From positions 3,224,001 through 3,288,000 of the forward strand of contig NZ_CP040748.1 in the NCBI RefSeq assembly GCF_006007965.1: 64,000 nucleotides of DNA. Reading direction: 5' to 3'. The DNA is from Nocardioides jishulii. Lineage in GTDB: Bacteria; Actinomycetota; Actinomycetes; Propionibacteriales; Nocardioidaceae. Of this stretch, positions 43,636 to 51,636 are shown piece after piece. The translations under genes and the position numbers were made by a program. The notes under the pieces are model-generated. The model was not told the origin of the DNA. It did not search any database and was given only the letters and a program-made list of their open reading frames with translations. The stretch's first letter is position 1. The number at the start of each line of letters is the position of its first letter.

Positions 43636-44045
43636 GCGCCACCCCGCCCGAGCGGGTCCGGGTCACCGGACCCCCACGGCGTGCGGCACAGACGCGGCGC
43701 CCCGGCACCGGTGACATCGACGAGGGCACCCGGATCGGGGCGATCCTGATCGGCAGCCTGGTCGGGGAGCAGCGCCGCCTGGCCGTGCGCGTGCTGATCG
43801 TGCTGGGCGCGGTGCTCGGGTCGCTGCCGCTGGTCTTCCGCCTGCTCCCCGCCCTGGCCGACGTGCGCTGGTTCGGGATCCCGCTGGCCTACCTGCTGCT
43901 GTGGGTGCTCGTGCATCCCCTGCTGCTGGGGCTGGGATGGTTCTACGTACGACGCGCCGAGGCCAACGAGCGCGCGTTCAGCGCCCTGGTCGGGCACGAC
44001 GACCCGGACGACGAACCCGACGACGACCCCAGGGCGCCGCGGTGA
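43632..44045 (+). CDS. Small membrane protein preceding the symporter
   Basis: A 137-residue protein from the GTG at 43632 (GTGA overlap with the response regulator). It has two central helices (about 50-70 and 78-105) between a basic N-terminus and an Asp-rich end. It stands where DUF485 proteins accompany carboxylate symporters, but its sequence diverges from the DUF485 protein at 45763. It may assist or regulate the symporter. Confidence 0.75.
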   Translation: MSATPPERVRVTGPPRRAAQTRRPGTGDIDEGTRIGAILIGSLVGEQRRLAVRVLIVLGAVLGSLPLVFRLLPALADVRWFGIPLAYLLLWVLVHPLLLGLGWFYVRRAEANERAFSALVGHDDPDDEPDDDPRAPR

Positions 44046-45574
44046 TCGAGTCGTGGGCGGCCTTGGTCGGCGTGGTCGCGGTCGTGGTCGCGACGCTGGG
44101 CATCGGCGGGTGGGGGGTGCGGTTCTCCCGCACCACCAGCGACTTCATGGTGGCGTCGCGCACGGTGCGCCCGGCCCTCAACGCCTCGGCGATCGGCGGT
44201 GAGTACCTCTCCGCCGCCTCCTTCCTCGGCGTCGCCGGGCTGGTGCTGGTCTTCGGCGCCGACATGCTCTGGTACCCGGTCGGCTGGACCGCCGGCTACC
44301 TGGTCCTGCTGGTCCTGGTCGCGGCCCCGTTGCGCCGCTCGGGCGCCTACACGTTGCCCGACTTCGCCGAGGCGCGGCTGGAGTCGCGACGCGTACGAGC
44401 GGTCTGCTCGCTGCTGGTGGTGGCGATCGGGTGGCTCTACCTGCTGCCGCAGTTCCACGGGGCCGGCCTGATCCTGCGGGCCGCGGTCGGGGCGCCGGCC
44501 TGGGTCGGCACGGCGGTGGTCGCGCTGGTCGTGGTCGCCAACGTGGTGGGCGGTGGGATGCGCTCGATCACCTTCGTCCAGGCGTTCCAGTACTGGTTGA
44601 AGCTCACCGCGCTGCTCGTGCCGGCAGCGGTGCTGCTCGTGGTGTGGGTGGGCGACGGCGCGGTCAACCCGGCCGACGTCGGACCGATCGCCGGCAGCAC
44701 GGCGAACGCGGTCGAGTGGTCACAGCCCATCGGCGCCGGCGCCCAGGGGCTCTACGTGACCTACTCGGTGATCGCCGCGACCTTCCTCGGCACCATGGGG
44801 CTGCCCCACGTGGTGGTGCGCTTCTACACCAACCCCGACGGTCGAGGCGCCCGCCGCACGACGCTCGTCGTGCTGGCCCTGCTCGCCGCCTTCTACCTGC
44901 TGCCACCCATCTACGGCGGGCTGGGCCGGGTCTACGCCGACCGGCTCTCCACCCCCTTGCAGACCGACTCGCTGCTCCTGGAGCTGCCCCGGGTGATGCT
45001 GCCGGGCTGGGGCGGGGAGGTGCTCACGGGGCTGCTCGCCGCGGGCGCCTTCGCGGCCTTCCTGTCGACGGCCTCGGGCCTCACCATCGCGGTGGCCGGG
45101 GTGCTCGGCCAGGACGTCACCCGCCGCAGGTTCGGGCGTACGCGGCTCAGCGGCATCGCTGCCTTCCGCGTGGGCGCGGTGCTCGCGGTCCTGGTGCCGG
45201 CCCTGGTCGCGCTGGTCGGCGTCGACGTGTCGGTGGCCCGGATGGTCGGGCTCGCGTTCGCGGTGGCCGCCTCCACGTTCTGCCCCCTGCTGGTGCTGGG
45301 GATCTGGTGGCAGGGGCTGACCGCTCGCGGCGCGCTGGCTGGCCTCGCGGTCGGGGGCGTCGCCTCGGGGACGGGTGTCGTCTGGACCCTCGTGGTGGCG
45401 CAGACGGAGACCTGGTGGTCGGTGCTGCTCGGCTCACCCGCCGCGTGGAGCGTGCCGGCGGCCTTCGCCACAATGGTCCTGGTGAGCCGCTTCGGCGGTG
45501 GCCGCAGGAGCCCGGCGCGGCGCTTCATGGTGCGGCTGCACACGCCGGAGGACGTCCGTCTGGACCGCGGCTGA
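44042..45574 (+). CDS. Sodium:solute symporter (SSS family), monocarboxylate/acetate type
   Basis: A 510-residue transporter of about thirteen helices, from the GTG at 44042. IGGEYLSAASFLGVAGL and TMGLPHVVVRFYTNPD are hallmark SSS stretches shared with ActP and MctC. Sequence and context favour small carboxylates, though substrate is not proven. It overlaps the small membrane protein by 4 bases and ends the kinase-led operon. Confidence 0.88.
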   Translation: MIESWAALVGVVAVVVATLGIGGWGVRFSRTTSDFMVASRTVRPALNASAIGGEYLSAASFLGVAGLVLVFGADMLWYPVGWTAGYLVLLVLVAAPLRRSGAYTLPDFAEARLESRRVRAVCSLLVVAIGWLYLLPQFHGAGLILRAAVGAPAWVGTAVVALVVVANVVGGGMRSITFVQAFQYWLKLTALLVPAAVLLVVWVGDGAVNPADVGPIAGSTANAVEWSQPIGAGAQGLYVTYSVIAATFLGTMGLPHVVVRFYTNPDGRGARRTTLVVLALLAAFYLLPPIYGGLGRVYADRLSTPLQTDSLLLELPRVMLPGWGGEVLTGLLAAGAFAAFLSTASGLTIAVAGVLGQDVTRRRFGRTRLSGIAAFRVGAVLAVLVPALVALVGVDVSVARMVGLAFAVAASTFCPLLVLGIWWQGLTARGALAGLAVGGVASGTGVVWTLVVAQTETWWSVLLGSPAAWSVPAAFATMVLVSRFGGGRRSPARRFMVRLHTPEDVRLDRG

Positions 45575-45706
45575 GGCTCGCGCCGCGACCCAGCTCCAGC
45601 CGGACCGACCGTTCGTCGGCCTGGCCCGACCGTTGGGCGACGCGCGGTTTCCGTTGACCGCGCAGGCCGTGGCGGGAGGGTGACGCCGCCGTGTGACCTG
45701 CGCCAC

Positions 45707-45722
45707 GGTGAGCGGTGTCACA
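45707..45722. promoter_or_regulatory. Crp/GlxR-like site before the DUF485-symporter pair
   Basis: GGTGA-N6-TCACA, the half-site pair of actinobacterial Crp/GlxR regulators (TGTGA-N6-TCACA) with one mismatch, 41 bases before the DUF485 start. A wider GTGTGAC/GTCACAC inverted repeat (45691-45723) overlaps it. The same motif precedes acs at 61782. Confidence 0.5.
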
Positions 45723-45762
45723 CTCCGCCGCCGCATCGCGGCCCATCAGCCAGGAGAGCCCC

Positions 45763-46131
45763 GTGAGTTCACCCGATCGCCCAGAGAGGCACGACCCGAT
45801 CTACGACCATCTGGCGGCGAAGGACGAGTTCGCGCAGCTGCGACACCTCTACCGCCGCTTCATCATCCCGGCCACCGTCGTCTTCCTGGGGTGGTACGCG
45901 CTGTACGTCGTGATGTCGATGTTCGCGTCCGACTTCATGAACCACATCCTCTTCGGCAACATCAACGTGGCGCTGGTCTTCGGGCTGCTGCAGTTCGTGA
46001 GCACGTTCGGCATCGCGTTCCTCTACAGCCGCTACTCCAACACCTACCTCGACCCGCTGGCCACCCAGCTGCGCGAGGAGTACGACGCGGAGCTCGCCGG
46101 ACGTACGGCTCCCGGAAAGACCGAGGTCTGA
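45763..46131 (+). CDS. DUF485 membrane protein
   Basis: A 122-residue protein from the GTG at 45763, with AGGAGAG upstream. Two helices (IIPATVVFLGWYALYVVMSMF and VALVFGLLQFVSTFGIAFLY) match DUF485 (YjcH), the usual partner of ActP-type symporters. It precedes the symporter by one base and is surely co-translated. Confidence 0.9.
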   Translation: MSSPDRPERHDPIYDHLAAKDEFAQLRHLYRRFIIPATVVFLGWYALYVVMSMFASDFMNHILFGNINVALVFGLLQFVSTFGIAFLYSRYSNTYLDPLATQLREEYDAELAGRTAPGKTEV

Positions 46132-46132
46132 C

Positions 46133-47728
46133 ATGGACGGCAACCAGATCCTCACCTCCGGCCTCTTCCTGCTGGTCGTGCTGCTCACGATCTACGTGAC
46201 GCTGCGCGCCAGCCGGCAGACCTCCGGCACCGACGACTACTACGCCGGCGGCCGCGGCTTCTCCGGCTTGCAGAACGGACTGGCGATCGGCGGCGACTAC
46301 ATGTCGGCGGCCTCGTTCCTGGGCATCACCGGAGCCATCGCGCTCTACGGCTACGACGGCTTCCTCTACTCGATCGGCTTCCTGGTCGCCTGGCTGGTGG
46401 CCCTGCTGCTGGTCGCGGAGGTGCTGCGCAACTCCGGTCGCTACACGATGGCCGACCAGCTCGCCTACCGGATGCGCCAGCGTCCGGTCCGCACCGCGGC
46501 GGCCACCTCGACGGTCGTCGTCTCGATCTTCTACCTCCTCGCCCAGATGGTCGGCGCGGGCGCCCTGGTGGCGCTGCTGCTCGGCATCGACTCCGGCGCG
46601 GTGAAGAACCTGACGATCTTCGTCGTCGGCGCACTGATGGTCTTCTACGTCACCGTCGGCGGCATGAAGGGCACGACGTACGTCCAGATGATCAAGGCCG
46701 TGCTGCTGATGGCGGGCTCGGCGCTGGTCGTGGTGCTGGTGCTGATCCAGTTCGACTTCAACATCTCCGACCTGCTCGGCTCGGCCGCGAGCAACTCCGG
46801 TTCCGGCCAGGCGTTCCTCGAGCCGGGGTTGCGCTACGGCGCGACGCTGACCAGCAAGATCGACTTCATCTCGCTGGGCATCGCCCTGGTCCTGGGCACC
46901 GCGGGTCTGCCGCACATCCTGATCCGCTTCTACACGACGCCCACCTCGCAGACCGCCCGCAAGTCGGTGCTGTGGGCGATCGGCCTGATCGGCACCTTCT
47001 ACCTCTTCACGCTGGTCCTCGGCTTCGGTGCCGCGGCCCTGCTGCAGAAGAGCGACTACGACGTGGCCGGCAACCTGGCGGCGCCGAAGCTGGCGGAAGA
47101 GGTCGGCGGCGGCATCGGCTCGACCAGCGGCGCGGTCATGCTGGCCCTGATCGCTGCGGTCGCGTTCGCCACCATCCTGGCGGTGGTCGCGGGACTCACA
47201 CTGACCTCGTCGATGTCGGTGGCCCACGACGTGTGGAACCCGGTCTTCCGCAACGGTGAGGCGACCGAGCAGGAGGAGATGAAGGTCTCCCGCATCGCCG
47301 CGGGCGTCATCGGCCTGGTGGCCATCCTGCTGGCGATCCCGGCGCAGAGCCTCAACATCGCCTTCCTGGTGGCGCTGGCCTTCGCGGTGGCGGCCTCGGC
47401 CAACCTGCCGGCCATCCTGATGAACCTCTTCTGGCGCGGCTTCAACACCCGCGGCGCCGTGTGGAGCATCTACGGCGGCCTGATCTCCGCGGTCGGCCTG
47501 GTCATCTTCTCGCCGGTCATGTCCGGCTCGGAGACCTCGCTGCTCACCGGCGTCGACTTCGCCTGGTTCCCGTTGCAGAACCCCGGCATCGTCTCCATCC
47601 CGCTGGGCTTCCTCTTCGGCTTCATCGGCTCGGTCACCTCGAAGGACCCGAAGGCGAGCGAGCGCTACATCGAGCTCGAGGTCCGTGCCCTGACCGGCGC
47701 GGGTGCGGAGGGGGCGCTCAAGCACTGA
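46133..47728 (+). CDS. Cation/acetate symporter, ActP-like (SSS family)
   Basis: A 531-residue transporter with about thirteen helices. FSGLQNGLAIGGDYMSAASFLGI and GTAGLPHILIRFYTTPT are characteristic ActP segments, and GLTLTSSMSVAHDVWN follows. It pairs with DUF485 as in the Escherichia yjcH-actP arrangement and would import acetate or related acids for the acetyl-CoA synthetase encoded at 61.8 kb. A perfect terminator follows. Confidence 0.92.
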   Translation: MDGNQILTSGLFLLVVLLTIYVTLRASRQTSGTDDYYAGGRGFSGLQNGLAIGGDYMSAASFLGITGAIALYGYDGFLYSIGFLVAWLVALLLVAEVLRNSGRYTMADQLAYRMRQRPVRTAAATSTVVVSIFYLLAQMVGAGALVALLLGIDSGAVKNLTIFVVGALMVFYVTVGGMKGTTYVQMIKAVLLMAGSALVVVLVLIQFDFNISDLLGSAASNSGSGQAFLEPGLRYGATLTSKIDFISLGIALVLGTAGLPHILIRFYTTPTSQTARKSVLWAIGLIGTFYLFTLVLGFGAAALLQKSDYDVAGNLAAPKLAEEVGGGIGSTSGAVMLALIAAVAFATILAVVAGLTLTSSMSVAHDVWNPVFRNGEATEQEEMKVSRIAAGVIGLVAILLAIPAQSLNIAFLVALAFAVAASANLPAILMNLFWRGFNTRGAVWSIYGGLISAVGLVIFSPVMSGSETSLLTGVDFAWFPLQNPGIVSIPLGFLFGFIGSVTSKDPKASERYIELEVRALTGAGAEGALKH

Positions 47729-47750
47729 CCCACCTCGTACGACGGCACCG

Positions 47751-47789
47751 CGAAGGGCCCGCCGCACTCCTCGTGCGGCGGGCCCTTCG
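47751..47789. terminator. Strong terminator after the symporter operon
   Basis: A perfect 17-bp stem (CGAAGGGCCCGCCGCAC and complement) with a TCCTC loop. It also ends the convergent gene at 47805. Confidence 0.8.
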
Positions 47790-47804
47790 TCATGCAAGGT
47801 CGAC

Positions 47805-48419
47805 TCACCCAGCGGCGGTACGGCGTACGCGGCGCCAGCTCACGAAGGAGGCGACCAGGAGCCCGACTCCCACCAACCCCGTGATGAGCGGCGCCAGCAC
47901 CGATCGATCGAAGAAGCCGTCGAGGAACGGCGGCCACCACGGCTCCCTCTCGACGTACACGTGCATCCGGGACATCTCGACCTCCATGCCGTCCTCGTAC
48001 GTCGGGGGCGGCTTCGGGCAGGTCACCTCGACGGCGCCGTCGCCGGTCACGAAGGCGGCGTGAGCCTCGTAGAACAGCGCCCCGTCGTTCCTCCTCCACT
48101 GGTGCGTCGGCGCCCGCAGCGGCACCGGGGCGCCGGCCTCGTCGACGACGGTGCAGTCGAGGTCCCACCCCTCGCCCCACAACAGGTACTCCTGACCTCC
48201 GGTGACCTGGATCGCGACGGGCTCACCGTCGTCGAGCACCGTCGTCCCGCTCCAGTGGTGGCCGTAGTAGGCGTAGGCGCCCACGAACCAGACGATCGGC
48301 GCCAGGAGCAGCAGCACCACACCGAACCCGGCGAGCCGCAGCGGGTGTCTCCGCCGGGCAGTCGCTCCGGCGTCGGGAGCGGTCTCGGAAGCGGGCATCG
48401 CCCCAGGTGTCTGCGTCAT
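47805..48419 (-). CDS. Two-helix membrane protein with outer domain
   Basis: A 204-residue protein with helices at about residues 29-49 and 176-196 and a 125-residue beta-rich outer domain between. That domain has three Cys/Trp-rich stretches (LLWGEGWDLDCTVVD, HQWRRNDG, VEVTCPKP). The layout is that of small actinobacterial envelope proteins; no function is known. Monocistronic. Confidence 0.75.
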   Translation of the reverse strand: MTQTPGAMPASETAPDAGATARRRHPLRLAGFGVVLLLLAPIVWFVGAYAYYGHHWSGTTVLDDGEPVAIQVTGGQEYLLWGEGWDLDCTVVDEAGAPVPLRAPTHQWRRNDGALFYEAHAAFVTGDGAVEVTCPKPPPTYEDGMEVEMSRMHVYVEREPWWPPFLDGFFDRSVLAPLITGLVGVGLLVASFVSWRRVRRTAAG

Positions 48420-48467
48420 GGCGAGGAGACTGCCGCATTCGAGGCCCCGCGTCCTGCGTCCAGGTAC

Positions 48468-48713
48468 TCACCATGTCGAGGGCGTCGCAGACAGGGCGGC
48501 CCGTCGCCTCGTGGGGCAACGAGCCGTCGTCTGTGGTGCCTCAGCCGAGCTGGCGAAGACCTCGCCGTTGATGATCACCTTCCAACCGGCCCCGCCAAGC
48601 AGGTTCTTGCAGCGCTTCTTGCCGACGTGCTTGAACTTGCCCTTTCCGAACGCGTTGGTGGAGTTGTGGCATCGGCAGCGGAAGCACCCGGTGGACGTGT
48701 CGAAGGCGTGCAT
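48468..48713 (-). CDS. Candidate small Cys-rich protein, possibly truncated
   Basis: From the ATG at 48713 a frame of 81 residues opens with TGCFRCRCHNS and KKRCKNLL, four Cys and a His that could hold zinc, then VIINGEVF. The first 58 codons have the expected GC-rich third positions, but the last 23 do not, so the gene may have lost its true end by frameshift. The opposite strand offers no better gene. I do not recognise a family. The rest of 48420-48893 holds nothing I can support. Confidence 0.35.
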   Translation of the reverse strand: MHAFDTSTGCFRCRCHNSTNAFGKGKFKHVGKKRCKNLLGGAGWKVIINGEVFASSAEAPQTTARCPTRRRAALSATPSTW

Positions 48714-48893
48714 CACGGCGGGGATCGAGGAGCGCCGCTCCGGTCCGGGTGGCGGAGGCTGCTGGCCAGCAGCCCGCGAGCGTGGTGCATGCGGTGCTCG
48801 ACCGGCTCGAGCTGACCGATGCTCAGCGTGTGCTCGCGTGCTTCGTTGCGCACGTGAGGGGAACCCGACCACACCGCACCGCGTCCCAGGGTC

Positions 48894-49369
48894 ATGTCGA
48901 AAACGATCCTGGGTCTCGTGACCGCCGCGTTCCTGATCACCCCGCTCGCCGGATGCGCTGCCGAGCCCGAGTCCGGCCTAGCCGCGGAGTCCCTCACTCC
49001 TGCTCCGCTCTCCACCCCCACCGCGAGCCCCACCGCGAGTCCCAGCGCGACAGTGACGGAGACCGACTGCATGCTGCCGGTGGTCTTCGAGGGAAGGCCC
49101 TACCGCATGCTCCTCATCGGCGACACCCCCGTGGAGCGGGGAGGTCGCGTCGGCGAGGGGACCTTCGGCCCGTGCCCGGGGTCGGAGTCCGACGCACCCC
49201 CCGTGACGTCTTCGGGTTGAAGGACGTACCTCCCGCGCAGGCCATCGTGCTGACCGCCGCCGAGGGTGAATCCGCGACGGTGTTCGTCGCCGAGGATCTC
49301 GCCGAGGCGGCCCAGGACCCCGAGCTCGCTGCCCTCGTTCGAGGCTTCAGGCGACAGGCGCGGCGCTGA
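48894..49369 (+). pseudogene. Lipoprotein gene broken by a frameshift at a C6 run
   Basis: The first frame (48894-49220) encodes a lipoprotein leader with lipobox L-A-G-C (Cys near residue 21), a Thr/Pro/Ser-rich linker and VVFEGRPYRML. It stops just after the C6 tract at 49197-49202. The adjacent frame picks up at once with RDVFGLKDVPPAQAIVL and VFVAEDLAEAA, ending at 49369. One missing base in the tract would restore a protein of about 158 residues. It may be a sequencing error, a phase-variable tract or true decay. Confidence 0.6.
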
Positions 49370-50042
49370 GGACCGCCGCCCGAGCCCGCTCGGCAATGAG
49401 CTCTGCGATCAGCGGGTGCGGCCCCAGCACGGGCGCCACCACGGCGGCCTCGTAGCACTCGTCGCGCACCCGTCCGGCGAAGAACCCTTCGGCCAGCAGG
49501 TAGGGCGAGACGGCGTCGCCGGGGCGTACGACGTCGACGGGACGCGGCAGCGGACCCGCCAGCGCCGCCAGGCGTACGCTGCCCGTCCACGCCGCGGCGA
49601 GGTGGTCGCGGGCCTGCTCCAGGTCGGCGACGGCGGCGCGGTCGCGGGATCCGGCCGCCACCATCACGACGTCCTGACCGGGTTGTGCACCAGCCAGCAG
49701 CAGCCGGACCACCTGCACCCGGGCCAGCATCGGGTCGGGCCCCAGCGCGGGAGCCAGGGAGACCGGCACCCCGGCCCGGTCGACGGCGTTGGGCAGGTCG
49801 GTGGACATGTGGAAACCGGTCGACAGCAGCAGCGGTACCACCACCGACGGGGCGGCGACCTCGGCCATCACGTCGGCGAGCAGCGGCTCGCAGAGCTCGA
49901 CGTAGGTGGTCGTCGCCGGCACCCCGAGCAGGTCGCCGGCCAGCACGGTCAGCTCGCGGGCGACCTCGTTGCCGGGAGCGTGCCGGGTGCCGTGGGCGAC
50001 CGTGACCAGGTGACGGACCGGCAGCGTGGGTTGATCCATCAC
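49347..50042 (-). CDS. CbiX-type sirohydrochlorin chelatase
   Basis: A 231-residue protein with two CbiX-like halves. The first carries TVAHGTRHAPGN with the metal-binding His and ends with VPLLLSTGFHMSTDL. It inserts iron (or cobalt) into sirohydrochlorin for siroheme, the NirB cofactor. The start is a GTG at 50042 overlapping the upstream stop or the ATG at 50039. Last gene of the nitrite operon. Confidence 0.88.
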   Translation of the reverse strand: MMDQPTLPVRHLVTVAHGTRHAPGNEVARELTVLAGDLLGVPATTTYVELCEPLLADVMAEVAAPSVVVPLLLSTGFHMSTDLPNAVDRAGVPVSLAPALGPDPMLARVQVVRLLLAGAQPGQDVVMVAAGSRDRAAVADLEQARDHLAAAWTGSVRLAALAGPLPRPVDVVRPGDAVSPYLLAEGFFAGRVRDECYEAAVVAPVLGPHPLIAELIAERARAAVLSAAPVA

Positions 50043-51193
50043 TGCACCGCCAACCGGTAGCCGCGCTTGATCACGGTCTGCACCGCGCGGGTGCCGAGCG
50101 CCGAGCGGAGGCGCGCGACCGCCATCTCGACGGCGTGCTCGGAGCCAGCTCCGCCGCTCGGCAGGTGGGCCAGCAGGTCGGCCCGCGAGACCACCTGGCC
50201 AGGGTTGGTGACCAGCGCGTTGAGCACCGCCAGCGGCGACCCCGACAGGTGCACCTCGGCACCGTCGAGCAGCACCGCGTCACCGTGCAGGAGCAGCGTC
50301 GACCCGGTCGCCAGGCCGATCGAGAAACCCTGACGACGCAGCGGCAGCTCAGTCTCGAGCAGCCGGACCATGGCCCCGAGGCGGGAGCGCTCGGGATAGA
50401 CGGTCGGGACGCCGTGGCGCTCGAAGGCAGCGGCGGCGACCGGGCCGACGCAGCAGGCGAGCACGTCGGACTGGAAGGCGGAGACCACCTCGTCGCGGCG
50501 GCCGACCGAGGCGGCAGCCTCCATGAGGGCGGCGACGGCCGGGGCGGCGGTGAAGGTGACCGCGTCGAGGGAGCAGTCGGCGATCTGGTCGATCAGCGCG
50601 AAGAGCCGGGCCGGGTCCTCCGCGCGCTCCACCCGGTAGATCGCCACCGTCTCCACGCGGGCGCCCTGACGGCGTAGCGCGTGGGCGACCATGGAGAGGT
50701 CCTGGCCGTGCTCCTGCACGACGATCCGCCTGCCCGTGAGGTCGCGCCCGCGCAGGTGGGCGAGCACGTCGTCGAAGCACTCGGAGTCGGGCGACCAGAG
50801 CTCGCGCAGTCCGTGGCGACGCAGCACGCCCATGCTCTTGGGGCCGCGGGCCAAGATCTCGGCCTGGCCGAGGCCGGCGACCAGCGCGTCGTACAGGCCC
50901 CACTCCTGGGTGGCGGAGAACCAGCCCTTCATCCCGACGCCTGTGGTGGCGAGGAAGATGTCGACGGGCTCGGCGAGCACCCGCTCGGTGGCGGCGCGCA
51001 GCGCGTCGGCGTCGACCAGGTTCGGCTCCAGCGAGAGCGCAGGGCCCCAGACGACCTCGGCTCCGCGGCGGGTGAAGAGCTGGATCTGCTCCTCCACCTT
51101 GCGGGCGGCGGTGACCCCGATCCGGAAGCCGTGCAGCGAGGGCTGATCCTCTGGCTCGGTGGAGACGTCGGGGGAGGCGTCAGCGGAGACCAT
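50039..51193 (-). CDS. Uroporphyrinogen-III synthase fused to a winged-helix DNA-binding domain
   Basis: A 384-residue fusion. Residues of about 20-275 are a HemD fold (GFRIGVTAARKVEEQ, LATTGVGMKG, IVVQEHGQDLS, CVGPVAAAAFERHG). Residues 285-384 form an OmpR/PhoB-type winged helix (VLNALVTNPGQVVSRADLL, VEMAVARLRSALG, IKRGYRL). The same fusion lies beside nitrite genes in mycobacteria (Rv0260c). It may make the siroheme precursor, regulate the operon, or both. The ATG at 51193 fits the fold boundary. Confidence 0.9.
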   Translation of the reverse strand: MVSADASPDVSTEPEDQPSLHGFRIGVTAARKVEEQIQLFTRRGAEVVWGPALSLEPNLVDADALRAATERVLAEPVDIFLATTGVGMKGWFSATQEWGLYDALVAGLGQAEILARGPKSMGVLRRHGLRELWSPDSECFDDVLAHLRGRDLTGRRIVVQEHGQDLSMVAHALRRQGARVETVAIYRVERAEDPARLFALIDQIADCSLDAVTFTAAPAVAALMEAAASVGRRDEVVSAFQSDVLACCVGPVAAAAFERHGVPTVYPERSRLGAMVRLLETELPLRRQGFSIGLATGSTLLLHGDAVLLDGAEVHLSGSPLAVLNALVTNPGQVVSRADLLAHLPSGGAGSEHAVEMAVARLRSALGTRAVQTVIKRGYRLAVQ

Positions 51194-51249
51194 GCCTCCA
51201 TGGTCTCGCGGCAGGGGTGGGGCCGAGCCCACTGGTGTCTCCCGCGGCG

Positions 51250-51636
51250 TCACGCGCCACCTCCTCCCGCGACCGTGACCTCCTCCCCCACCCACACGAC
51301 GCCGTCGACGACGCGGACGTCGTGGACCGGGAGCCGCACCGTCTCGTCGTCGAGGCAGACGCCGGAGCGGAGGTCGAAGGCCTGCTTGTGCATCGGTGAG
51401 GCCACGTAGGTCGCGTCGCCCCTGGAGCCGACGATCCCCCGCGACATCACCGAGGCACGTGAGCAAGGGTCGTAGTTGGAGGTTGCGAAGACGTTTCCGT
51501 CGAATGTCCGGAAGATGGCGATGGCCCGACCACCCACGAGGGCAGCAACGCCACCGTCGACGGGCACCTGGTCGACGCGGCAGACGCCGACCATCGTCGG
51601 GGTCAGTGGACCGGCCTCCGCCTGCGAGCCGTTCAC
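51250..51636 (-). CDS. nirD: Nitrite reductase [NAD(P)H] small subunit
   Basis: A 128-residue Rieske-like protein from the GTG at 51636 (GTGA overlap with nirB). VCRVDQVPVDGGVAALV opens it; the usual cluster ligands (C-x-H ... C-x-x-H) are absent, with only lone Cys in NYDPCS and His in SPMHKQ, as normal for NirD. It pairs with NirB. Confidence 0.92.
   Translation of the reverse strand: MNGSQAEAGPLTPTMVGVCRVDQVPVDGGVAALVGGRAIAIFRTFDGNVFATSNYDPCSRASVMSRGIVGSRGDATYVASPMHKQAFDLRSGVCLDDETVRLPVHDVRVVDGVVWVGEEVTVAGGGGA

Noticed and set aside
48749..48893. Plus-strand frame with ASVVHAVLDRLELTDAQRV, like a phage or transposase helix
   Set aside because: No start signal, and it conflicts with better coding on the other strand; could be debris, but too short to name.
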